From: Gammaproteobacteria bacterium
Lineage (GTDB): Bacteria > Pseudomonadota > Gammaproteobacteria > Pseudomonadales > Pseudohongiellaceae
Length of the DNA stretch: 5,613 nucleotides
NCBI GenBank assembly: GCA_016762995.1
Contig: JAESUT010000192.1
Location: forward strand, 1-5,613
Direction of reading: 5' to 3'
A program made the translations under genes and the position numbers. The notes beneath the pieces were generated by a model that saw nothing but the letters and a program-made list of their open reading frames with translations, searched no databases and was not told the origin of the DNA. How positions within the stretch are numbered: the first letter of the stretch is position 1; each line of letters begins with the position of its first letter. Positions 1 through 5,613 of the stretch are shown here, piece by piece.

Positions 1-55
1 CTACTCCAGCCCTACTCCAGCCCTACTCCAGCCCTACTCCAGCCCTACCCCAGCC
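1..55. repeat. Tandem repeat, five copies of an 11-bp unit
   Basis: Five head-to-tail copies of CTACTCCAGCC occupy units 1-11, 12-22, 23-33, 34-44 and 45-55. The first four are identical and the fifth has one change (T to C at position 49). The array touches the window edge, so its true copy number is unknown. It ends 23 bases beyond the moaB stop codon. The unit has no internal inverted repeat, so it does not resemble a rho-independent terminator or a CRISPR repeat. Because 11 is not a multiple of 3, the plus strand is free of stops in all three frames through the array and would encode an 11-residue period (LLQPYSSPTPA). The minus strand meets a TAG in every frame each 33 bases. It is either an intergenic minisatellite or the repetitive 3' end of a convergent plus-strand gene. 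Confidence 0.95.
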
Positions 56-78
56 AAACATTATCAAATCATAGGTGT

Positions 79-582
79 CTAATTATGCCTAAGCTTGTCA
101 GTAAAATTACAAGGCTTATGCGTACTATCTAGCTGCTCTGAAATAATCTTGTCCCAAGCTGTCATGCAGGCACCTGGTGAACCTGGTACGCAGAACACTA
201 TCGCACCATTAGCCAATCCGGCAAAAGCACGTGACTGAATCGTAGAGGAGCCTATTTCCTGATATGAGAGCTGCCGGAACAATTCGCCGAACCCCTCGAT
301 GGGTGTCTCCAATAGAGGCTCAATAGCGGCAACCGTATTGTCTCTCGCCGTAAAGCCGGTGCCGCCTGTTAGCAAAATAGCCTGCACTGTTGAGTCCGCT
401 ATCAGCTTCGATACTTCGGCTCGTAACTGGCAAATATCATCTTTGACGATCGTCTTCGCGTGCAACTTGTGCCCAGCACTTTGTAATCTCTCGACAAGTA
501 CGACACCGGACTTATCCGTTTCAGGTGTCCGCGTATCGGAAACGGTAACCACGGCAATATTCAGTGGGATAAAGCTAGACAT
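79..582 (-). CDS. moaB: Molybdenum cofactor biosynthesis protein B (MoaB/MogA family)
   Basis: This 167-residue cytosolic protein belongs to the MoaB/MogA molybdopterin-binding fold and is close to the usual MoaB length of about 170. Family members bind molybdopterin, and MogA-type members adenylylate it before metal insertion; E. coli MoaB itself has no essential role because MogA does the work. Visible motifs are the N-terminal strand IAVVTVSDTR (9-18), the signature LTGGTGFTARD (71-81) with the acidic residue of the active loop, the helix GFGELFRQLSYQEIGS (97-112), and VPGSPGACMTAWDKII (132-147) followed by the MoaB-like tail LDSTHKPCNF (151-160). The tail favours MoaB over MogA. The ATG start has AGAGAG (588-593) five bases upstream. 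The gene follows moaA by 73 bases on the same strand and is the last gene of the run. Whether it is the active adenylyltransferase here depends on whether mogA exists elsewhere in the genome. Confidence 0.93.
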   Translation of the reverse strand: MSSFIPLNIAVVTVSDTRTPETDKSGVVLVERLQSAGHKLHAKTIVKDDICQLRAEVSKLIADSTVQAILLTGGTGFTARDNTVAAIEPLLETPIEGFGELFRQLSYQEIGSSTIQSRAFAGLANGAIVFCVPGSPGACMTAWDKIISEQLDSTHKPCNFTDKLRHN

Positions 583-655
583 TATGACTCTCTGTATTTG
601 TGTAGGTAGGTTATTTGCAATGCCTAGGAGTAACGCAGTTAAACGTCACGAAGCT

Positions 656-1663
656 CTAGCCGCCAGTCATGTTCATCAGACGGACAGGCTGAGCGTGGTC
701 TTTATCATAGAAGAAATGACGCTCTGGTTTTATCTGCATAGAGTCGATTAGTACCTGCTTTAAATCATCATCGTCATTCTCTGGGTTACGCAAAATGGCA
801 CGCAGATCTACAGAGTGCTCATTGCCAAGACAAAGTAGCAGCCGCCCCTCTACAGTTACTCTTACCCGATTACAGTCTTCGCAAAAATTGTGCGTAACTG
901 GCGATATAAAACCTATACGCGTTTTGTGATCCGCGATTTTTACATAGCGGGAAGGCCCAGCGGTTTTTTCGGCGCTATCGATGAGTTGATATTTCTCGGC
1001 GATTTTCTCTCTCACCCAGGCATTACTGCAGGTAGTATCTTCCCGAGCATGATCGGAGGCTTCGCCAAGCGGCATTTCTTCAATGAATGCGATATCGATA
1101 TCGCGCTCGATGGCATAGTCCGCTAAATCTAAAACCTCGTCCTCGTTGTAGCCCCTCATAACGACAGCATTCAATCGTATTCGCTCGAATCCCGCCGCAT
1201 TTGCCGCATCGATTCCAGCTAGCACTTTGTCGAGCTTTCCAACGCGCGAAATACGCTTAAAGCGCTCAGCATCAAGACTGTCAATGCTGATATTAATTCT
1301 ATTAACACCTGCCGCCTTTAGTGGAATCGCATATTTTTCTAACTGTGCTCCGTTGGTCGTCAAGAGAAGTTCTTCGAGCCCTTCGAGTGCACCCAATTTT
1401 TCGATTAGCGACATTACATCAGTCCGCACCATTGGCTCGCCACCAGTTAACCGGATCTTCTTAACACCCAACTCGGTAAACACTTTCGCAACGCGATACA
1501 ACTCTTCCAACGACAAAATCTGATCGCGTGGCAGGAATGTCATATCTTCGGTCATACAATAGACACAACGAAAATCACAACGATCCGTAACGGACAGGCG
1601 AATATAGTCCACCCGTCTACCGAATTTGTCGATTAGCTCTGTCACTTGACTATTATCTGGCAT
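656..1663 (-). CDS. moaA: GTP 3',8-cyclase MoaA (radical SAM)
   Basis: MoaA uses a radical SAM mechanism to convert GTP to 3',8-cyclo-GTP, the first step of molybdopterin synthesis; MoaC then makes cyclic pyranopterin monophosphate. The 335-residue protein has the N-terminal SAM cluster motif CX3CX2C (C29, C33, C36) in [11 protein letters not shown], then GGEP (74-77), which contacts SAM, and TTNG (102-105). The second, substrate-binding 4Fe-4S cluster is CX2CX13C (C261, C264, C278), with Arg266 and Arg268 in CNRVRV as the probable GTP-contacting arginines. The protein ends in the conserved Gly-Gly tail (334-335) that reaches the active site in known MoaA proteins. All key residues are present, so it should be active. 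The ATG start has a good Shine-Dalgarno AAGGA (1672-1676) eight bases upstream. The gene lies 85 bases after the exporter gene and 73 bases before moaB; moaC, moaD and moaE are not in the window. Confidence 0.97.
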   Translation of the reverse strand: MPDNSQVTELIDKFGRRVDYIRLSVTDRCDFRCVYCMTEDMTFLPRDQILSLEELYRVAKVFTELGVKKIRLTGGEPMVRTDVMSLIEKLGALEGLEELLLTTNGAQLEKYAIPLKAAGVNRINISIDSLDAERFKRISRVGKLDKVLAGIDAANAAGFERIRLNAVVMRGYNEDEVLDLADYAIERDIDIAFIEEMPLGEASDHAREDTTCSNAWVREKIAEKYQLIDSAEKTAGPSRYVKIADHKTRIGFISPVTHNFCEDCNRVRVTVEGRLLLCLGNEHSVDLRAILRNPENDDDDLKQVLIDSMQIKPERHFFYDKDHAQPVRLMNMTGG

Positions 1664-1671
1664 TTGAATTT

Positions 1672-1676
1672 TCCTT
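1672..1676 (-). promoter_or_regulatory. Ribosome binding site of moaA
   Basis: On the minus strand this reads AAGGA and lies eight bases before the moaA ATG. It is one of the two strongest Shine-Dalgarno matches in the window and supports the chosen start, which leaves 28 residues before the first cluster cysteine, as is normal for MoaA. Confidence 0.8.
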
Positions 1677-1748
1677 AAGACAACTATACCGCAGATTCTG
1701 GCTCAAAAGCACTGCCCTAGCTACTGTTTGCCTAACTATCATGCTCTT

Positions 1749-2375
1749 CTAGATGCCATTTAGCGCTATCTGCAAGGAGATCAATATTAAGATTGCACCC
1801 ATAGCGCGGTCCAACCATACCCCCATTCCTAGTATGAAGAGACGCACCCGTGGAACCCCTAAGATTCGTGACAAAAGTGCAAACCAGAGGAATGTCGCGA
1901 CAGCGAGGTAGATGCCGTACATGATCTGGATAGTAATCGGTGTATTAGGGTCGATGACGACAGTAAACAGAGCAAGGAAAAACAGCGTAGCCTTCGGGTT
2001 CAAACCGTTCGTTAAGAAGCCAAGAGAAAATGCACGAGCTGCCGACAGCAATGGCTCCTGCGTTGTCTCGCCTTCGGCCGTCGGCTTAGTAAGAGAAGTG
2101 CGAATTGATTGCACTCCTAGATAGAACAGATAGGCTGCCGCTAGGAATTTCATTGCATTAAATAGTGCAGGTGACTGCGAAAGAAGAAGTGCCACACCTA
2201 GCAGGCAATACGTCACATGCAACAGTATCGCACTGCCGACACCGAGACTCGTCCAAATTCCGGAACGCGTGCCACCGCGCATACTTTGCTGCATGACAAC
2301 AGCAAAATCGGGCCCAGGTGACGCAACAGCAAACAAATGCGCTATCGCTATCGTAAAGAACTCAGCCCAATACAT
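1749..2375 (-). CDS. LysE/RhtB family exporter
   Basis: A 208-residue, very hydrophobic inner-membrane protein of the LysE/RhtB superfamily, whose members export amino acids such as lysine, homoserine, threonine or related metabolites. The family signature SPGPDFAVV is at 19-27, close to the N terminus as usual, and the second conserved motif GFLTNGLNPKA is at 119-129. Hydrophobic segments lie at about 4-20, 41-64, 72-90, 115-141, 150-171 and 191-206, matching the usual five or six helices. The length is typical. The ATG at 2375 is supported by the distance to SPGP and by an in-frame TGA immediately upstream; GAG six bases before it is a modest ribosome binding site. The gene stands between ccmI (38 bases upstream) and moaA (85 bases downstream), but its family has no known role in cytochrome or cofactor assembly. 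The substrate cannot be predicted from the sequence. Confidence 0.93.
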   Translation of the reverse strand: MYWAEFFTIAIAHLFAVASPGPDFAVVMQQSMRGGTRSGIWTSLGVGSAILLHVTYCLLGVALLLSQSPALFNAMKFLAAAYLFYLGVQSIRTSLTKPTAEGETTQEPLLSAARAFSLGFLTNGLNPKATLFFLALFTVVIDPNTPITIQIMYGIYLAVATFLWFALLSRILGVPRVRLFILGMGVWLDRAMGAILILISLQIALNGI

Positions 2376-2399
2376 TCATATCTCGTTTCGATGGCGCAT
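2376..2399 (-). other. Mini-ORF (seven codons) abutting the exporter start
   Basis: On the minus strand an ATG at 2399 begins an ORF encoding MRHRNEI. Its TGA (2376-2378) sits directly before, and in the same frame as, the ATG of the exporter gene. The sequence AAAAGGAAAACATG places AGGA (2404-2407) four bases before this ATG, a better Shine-Dalgarno match than the one available to the exporter itself. This arrangement could let ribosomes reach the exporter start by termination and re-initiation, linking its translation to a leader peptide. It may equally be chance; there is no codon-level evidence of selection in a single sequence and no attenuator hairpin is apparent. Confidence 0.3.
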
Positions 2400-2413
2400 G
2401 TTTTCCTTTTCAG

Positions 2414-3667
2414 TCAGGGAACCCGATCTACAATCACTAGGCTTATAACAGCCCTCTGAGCATTGTGTGAAAAATTGTCTGATTGCGAGCGATAGTCACC
2501 ACTACTTGGTGTCGCTGACCCAGAGAAAGAGACAGAGGCTGAAACGAAGACCGTTTCAGCGGAGGAGATATTGAATGGGCCTACCGCATGTGAATTATCG
2601 AGCTGAATATTCATCGGCAGGTCGGCAACGGTGAGGTCGATAGCCGCCAGTGGAGGCAACCCCTCTTGAGCCGCATTACGCACCGCCACAAAGACACGAA
2701 GGTTCTGATCGAGCTCCAAGCCCTCGGCCAGCGAGAGATTAATTTCAATAGTTGGCCCCGCCGCAATATCTTGTCCATCTCCAGCTAAACGCTGCTGCGC
2801 GATCGTGATACTGCGGCGAAGAATCTGGGCCTGCTCACTGTTTGGATTGCTCTGAATAATAAGTCGCCAATATTCGATGGCGGTCTCAAAATCTTCTCGT
2901 TCTTCTGCATCGGCAGCTATTAGTTGCAGTATGGAAACTTCATTGGGATTAATCGCGCGCGCTTCGTCAATTACTTCAAGGATGTCAGCGGTAAAGGAAA
3001 ACTCGGCAAGGATATATTTAGCCATCGCGACTCGACCGAGCACAAGGGCCTTCTCCGGACTCTCTTCCATGCGCCCCGCCGATTGCGTATAGGCAATCTC
3101 TGCTTCGGTGAACATGCCGATGCTGGCGAAATTTTCTGCCAAAAAATACCACGCCCAAGGCCGGTCATCGTCCGCCTGAACAAGCTCGCCTAAACTTACA
3201 ATTAAATTCTGAGACTCTTGTGGATTGTCCCGATTGTTTACAGTGCGCTGAAACAACCCCATCATTTCGACATCGCTCTTAAAGCCCCACTCGTCATACA
3301 AGCCGTAAGCTACGAATGGCATCAATAAGCAGAGCAGCGCAGGAATCGCTAAGTTGTATGCAGTTGACTTAGAAATCGAAGATTTTTTCTGCTTTGTTTT
3401 CCCGTTTGCAGCCAACTCTTCATCTGAGACGTCTAACAATAAGCTTTGCTGCATCTCTTGAACAAGCACATCGAACTCAGCCTGATCGAGATTACCAGAA
3501 GCTAACTCGCTCTCGAGCTCGTCACTACGTTCTTGAAACAACGCTATGTTTTCATTTTTTCGCGATGCATCTTCAACAAATGACTCGGCTCTATTGCGAA
3601 CCCACAGCGGAAGTAAAACAAAGCCTACGGCGATTGCGAAAAGTATTGCGGTAAATATCCAGAACAA
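2414..3667 (-). CDS. ccmI: Cytochrome c maturation protein CcmI (TPR apocytochrome chaperone)
   Basis: CcmI binds the C-terminal helix of apocytochromes c and hands them to the CcmF-CcmH ligation complex. The 417-residue protein shows the expected two-part layout. The membrane part has a helix at about 3-22, a charged cytoplasmic loop rich in leucine and acidic residues (about 27-100), and a second helix at about 104-122. The periplasmic part has TPR-like helices, clearest at 170-198 (WAWYFLAENFASIGMFTEAE) and 240-275. A C-terminal domain (about 305-417) of the kind found in Pseudomonas-type CcmI/CycH follows, including LAAIDLTVADLPMNIQLD (340-357). The start is TTG: from the preceding in-frame TGA inside ccmH up to the first membrane helix there is no ATG or GTG, so TTG at 3667 is the only usual start that keeps the helix. 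GGA (3676-3678) lies eight bases before it. The gene follows ccmH by 31 bases. Confidence 0.93.
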   Translation of the reverse strand: MFWIFTAILFAIAVGFVLLPLWVRNRAESFVEDASRKNENIALFQERSDELESELASGNLDQAEFDVLVQEMQQSLLLDVSDEELAANGKTKQKKSSISKSTAYNLAIPALLCLLMPFVAYGLYDEWGFKSDVEMMGLFQRTVNNRDNPQESQNLIVSLGELVQADDDRPWAWYFLAENFASIGMFTEAEIAYTQSAGRMEESPEKALVLGRVAMAKYILAEFSFTADILEVIDEARAINPNEVSILQLIAADAEEREDFETAIEYWRLIIQSNPNSEQAQILRRSITIAQQRLAGDGQDIAAGPTIEINLSLAEGLELDQNLRVFVAVRNAAQEGLPPLAAIDLTVADLPMNIQLDNSHAVGPFNISSAETVFVSASVSFSGSATPSSGDYRSQSDNFSHNAQRAVISLVIVDRVP

Positions 3668-3698
3668 GGGTTTATTCCAATTAACGAGTAAATGTGAC

Positions 3699-4205
3699 TT
3701 ACGTTTTATCGCCCAACAGCTGCTTCAGGCGTTCCTGCTGAGACTTATCCAACTGGGTATCGCTGACAGTAATTTTTCTAGCCCGCCGCCAAATTCCAAA
3801 AGCTATTAAGCCACCAAGTAATAGGAACAGTAAGGGCCCAAACCATAACAACACTGTTGCGGCGGTTAGCCTAGGACGAAACAGTATAAAGTCGCCATAG
3901 CGATCGAACATAAATTGATTAATTTCACTATCGCTCATGCCTTCCATGATCATGCGATGTATTTCTCTACGCAGGTCTTCAGCGACTCCGCCGGTTGAAC
4001 CCGAAAGGCTTGAGTTCTGACACATGGGACAGCGTAATTCATCCGATAAGGTACGAAACCTATCTTGCTGCTCTTCGGTTTCGAATTCGAAAGTATCGAC
4101 CTGCGCGTACGCTGCGCTAGGTAACAGCAAGCTAGCTAACAAGGCGATACACACTGCAATTAGTAGAAGTAAATTGCGATTTGGAAGAATTGCCGATGAG
4201 TTCAT
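3699..4205 (-). CDS. ccmH: Cytochrome c maturation thiol-reductase CcmH (CcmL/CycL type)
   Basis: CcmH is a membrane-anchored periplasmic thiol protein that reduces or resolves disulfides of the apocytochrome CXXCH motif before heme ligation, working with CcmG and CcmF. From the ATG at 4205 the protein has 168 residues. It has a signal peptide (hydrophobic core about 13-28, ending in a plausible SAAYAQ cleavage region), the active-site motif LRCPMCQN with Cys59 and Cys62, the conserved YGDFILFRP (103-111), and one C-terminal membrane helix (about 116-138) followed by a basic cytoplasmic tail. The family motif is usually RCPxCQN, so Met between the cysteines is a tolerated variation. This is the short CcmH; the TPR part found fused in E. 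coli CcmH is the separate gene ccmI here. An upstream in-frame TTG (4238) would overlap ccmG by 29 bases. The ATG is preferred because it leaves a clean signal peptide and sits 4 bases after ccmG, with AGAAGG (4217-4222) 11 bases upstream. Confidence 0.94.
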   Translation of the reverse strand: MNSSAILPNRNLLLLIAVCIALLASLLLPSAAYAQVDTFEFETEEQQDRFRTLSDELRCPMCQNSSLSGSTGGVAEDLRREIHRMIMEGMSDSEINQFMFDRYGDFILFRPRLTAATVLLWFGPLLFLLLGGLIAFGIWRRARKITVSDTQLDKSQQERLKQLLGDKT

Positions 4206-4209
4206 TCTA

Positions 4210-4743
4210 CTAAATGCCTTCTGCGCGCAATTCAGCAATTGCCGGCAGAAACAGCTCCTGCCAAACTGTTTCGTCGAGCACGCTTACGTGACGAAAGCGA
4301 ATGACCCCCTTCGCGTCAACAAGGTAGGTTTCTGGTGCGCCATAGACGCCTAAATCGATACCAAAGCGCCCACTCTCATCCAAGATGCTGAACGAGAACG
4401 GATTGCCATTTTCAAGCAGCCAATCGACAGCTAAGTCCTGCCGATCACGATAATTCACTCCTACGACTGGAATCTCCCCTTCTTCTGACAAGCGCATAAG
4501 GGTCGGATGTTCGATTAGACAAGGAAGACAGTACGAGCCCCACACATTCAGCAAGAATATTTGCTTAGGTAGGTCCGAGTTGCTGACATCGCTACCATCT
4601 ACCGAAGTTAATTCAAAATTCGGCAGCGGCTTATCGATCAGCATGGAAGGTAGGGTCTTGGTGTCCAAATAGAGACCACGCCAAAGCGCTATCGCTACAA
4701 CAACGAAACCGAGTACTGGCAAATAGAATTTTAGTTGACTCAT
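4210..4743 (-). CDS. ccmG: Thiol:disulfide interchange protein CcmG/DsbE
   Basis: CcmG is a membrane-anchored thioredoxin-like protein of the periplasm. It takes electrons from DsbD/CcdA and keeps CcmH or the apocytochrome cysteines reduced for heme attachment. The 177-residue protein has an uncleaved N-terminal anchor (about 7-23), the thioredoxin fold from about 38, the active site WGSYCLPC with Cys72 and Cys75, the family acidic motif LIEHP (76-80), and GVYGAPETYLVD (132-143), which contains the cis-proline Pro137 and the conserved Glu138. Length and motif order are normal for the DsbE family. The residue just before the first active-site cysteine is Tyr where Trp is usual. The ATG start lies 9 bases after the ccmF stop and its Shine-Dalgarno is weak, suggesting translational coupling to ccmF. 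The ccmH start follows after 4 bases. Confidence 0.96.
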   Translation of the reverse strand: MSQLKFYLPVLGFVVVAIALWRGLYLDTKTLPSMLIDKPLPNFELTSVDGSDVSNSDLPKQIFLLNVWGSYCLPCLIEHPTLMRLSEEGEIPVVGVNYRDRQDLAVDWLLENGNPFSFSILDESGRFGIDLGVYGAPETYLVDAKGVIRFRHVSVLDETVWQELFLPAIAELRAEGI

Positions 4744-4752
4744 CGATTCGTA

Positions 4753-5613
4753 CTAGGAGCTAGCCTGCAGCTCGCCTCCCAGTGAATTCGGCTTTTTCAA
4801 CGCACGATTCGACTCTGTCTGCTTTCTACGCAGGCGTCGATAGCGCTTATCAGCCGCCGCCAAGATGCCTCCAAATGCCATGAAGATGGCGCCTAGCCAT
4901 ATCCACCGTACGAAAGGCTTCACATAGATCGTCATCGACCAGGAGTCCCCTTCTTTCTTTTCACCGAGAGTAATAAAGAGATCGCGCAAGAAGCCAGCAT
5001 CGATCGCCATCTCTGTCGAAGGGGTATTCGTCGCCAAATAAATTCGTCGCTCTGGATGCAGGGTTGTTATTTCCTTGCCATTTTTCAGTACCTTGAAGGT
5101 CGCCTCTTCACCGACATAGTTCGGGCCATTGACCGAAGCTGTACCTTCAAACTGAAACACATAATCGCCCAGTCCTACGTCCTGTCCAGGTGATAACAGA
5201 ACACTGCGCTCTGTGCTAAAAGTGCTAGTCAGCGCTACGCCAAGCAGCATGATGGCCAGACCAAAGTGCGCCATCTGCATCCCATAGTAACTAAACGACA
5301 ACGCACGAAGTCCTTTCAGACGTGTTGCCTTATTCGCCGTCTTATTCACAAGGTCCAGCAGCATCGCCAGCATGATCCACGAACCAATTGCCACAGCCAG
5401 AGTTGCTGGCAGTGAAATCTCACGCGTAACTAGCAGCGGAAGCACAACGCCTAAGGCGATAGCTGCCAATGCGACCTTGCCTAGTTGTTGAAATAGATAG
5501 GCCGTAGAGGTGCGCTTCCAGCGAGTGAATGGTCCAATAGACAATAGCAGCGCGAGCAGTGCCATTAGCGGAATAAAGATCGTATTAAAGTAAGGGGGGC
5601 CAATCGAGATTAA
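4753..5613 (-). CDS. ccmF: Cytochrome c heme lyase subunit CcmF (C-terminal part)
   Basis: This is the C-terminal 286 residues of CcmF, a polytopic inner-membrane protein of about 650 residues that takes heme from holo-CcmE and attaches it to apocytochrome c with CcmH and CcmI. The frame is open to the window edge, so the true start lies outside. The sequence before the first internal Met in view (5565) encodes SIGPPYFNTIFIPL, a conserved CcmF segment, which shows that this Met is not the start. Membrane helices lie near the beginning of the visible part. MQMAHFGLAIMLLGV carries the conserved transmembrane histidine that, in the known family, ligates the b-type heme. It is followed by the periplasmic domain with LHPERRIY (about visible residues 185-192), a last helix (about 236-252) and a basic tail. 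The WWD heme-handling motif and the other histidines must lie in the missing N-terminal part. ccmG starts 9 bases after its TAG stop. Confidence 0.96.
   Translation of the reverse strand, partial: LISIGPPYFNTIFIPLMALLALLLSIGPFTRWKRTSTAYLFQQLGKVALAAIALGVVLPLLVTREISLPATLAVAIGSWIMLAMLLDLVNKTANKATRLKGLRALSFSYYGMQMAHFGLAIMLLGVALTSTFSTERSVLLSPGQDVGLGDYVFQFEGTASVNGPNYVGEEATFKVLKNGKEITTLHPERRIYLATNTPSTEMAIDAGFLRDLFITLGEKKEGDSWSMTIYVKPFVRWIWLGAIFMAFGGILAAADKRYRRLRRKQTESNRALKKPNSLGGELQASS

Noticed and set aside
56..78. Terminator after moaB
   Set aside because: The 23 bases between the stop codon and the repeat have no GC-rich hairpin or following T-run, and the 11-bp unit has no inverted symmetry.
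583..655. Possible promoter between moaA and moaB
   Set aside because: TTGCAA with a 17-base spacer is followed only by ATACAG, a poor -10; the gap is short and co-transcription with moaA is equally likely.
1089..1104. Perfect 16-bp palindrome GCGATATCGATATCGC
   Set aside because: It lies inside moaA where the codons GAT ATC GAT ATC encode Asp-Ile-Asp-Ile; the repeat of a self-complementary hexamer explains the symmetry, and a binding site deep in the gene has no other support.
890..1126. Plus-strand open frames opposite moaA, ccmI and other genes
   Set aside because: They run antisense to genes with complete family motifs, show no recognisable domain, and are shadows of the coding strand.
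1683..1688. TATAGT on the minus strand as a -10 element for moaA
   Set aside because: The hexamer is good, but no acceptable -35 lies 16-18 bases upstream (TTGAGC is only 12 bases away), and the start of transcription would fall on the ribosome binding site, leaving a leader of about 14 bases.
4079..4092. Perfect 14-bp palindrome TTTCGAATTCGAAA
   Set aside because: It lies inside ccmH and encodes the alternating Phe-Glu-Phe-Glu just after the signal peptide, so coding sequence explains it.
4206..4238. Longer ccmH starting at TTG 4238
   Set aside because: It adds 11 residues before an already complete signal peptide and needs a 29-base overlap with ccmG; the ATG at 4205 is a better start.

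Overview
The window is a stretch of chromosome, probably from a marine-type gammaproteobacterium. This is inferred from the Pseudomonas/alteromonad-like CcmF-CcmG-CcmH-CcmI proteins, a two-part CcmI with a C-terminal extension, and moderate G+C. All seven protein genes lie on the minus strand and run in one direction, from the high-coordinate end to the low. No rRNA, tRNA, CRISPR array, insertion sequence or phage gene is visible, and no gene-free stretch reaches 300 bases.

Right part (about 2414-5613): the distal half of a System I cytochrome c maturation cluster. It holds the C-terminal part of ccmF (cut by the window edge), then ccmG/dsbE, ccmH and ccmI. The genes are tightly packed, with 9, 4 and 31 bases between them, as expected of one transcript. 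CcmG and CcmH are thiol proteins that keep the apocytochrome CXXCH cysteines reduced. CcmI presents the apocytochrome, and CcmF carries out heme ligation with CcmH and CcmI. ccmABCDE would be expected beyond the right edge.

Middle (1749-2375): a LysE/RhtB-family inner-membrane exporter, 38 bases after ccmI. A tiny ORF of seven codons with its own good Shine-Dalgarno sequence fills most of that gap and stops exactly where the exporter ATG begins.

Left part (79-1663): moaA (GTP 3',8-cyclase) and then moaB, two genes of molybdenum cofactor synthesis. Gaps of 85 and 73 bases separate them from the exporter and from each other, so internal promoters are possible but none is convincing. The first 55 bases of the window are five tandem copies of an 11-base unit starting 23 bases beyond the moaB stop codon; the array may continue past the left edge.

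Together the genes supply cofactors for respiratory enzymes: covalently attached heme for c-type cytochromes and molybdopterin for molybdoenzymes, which often act in the same periplasmic electron-transfer chains. All the protein families are known. The parts not explained by standard annotation are the 11-base repeat, the mini-ORF before the exporter and the TTG start of ccmI. I found no evidence of a wholly new system.
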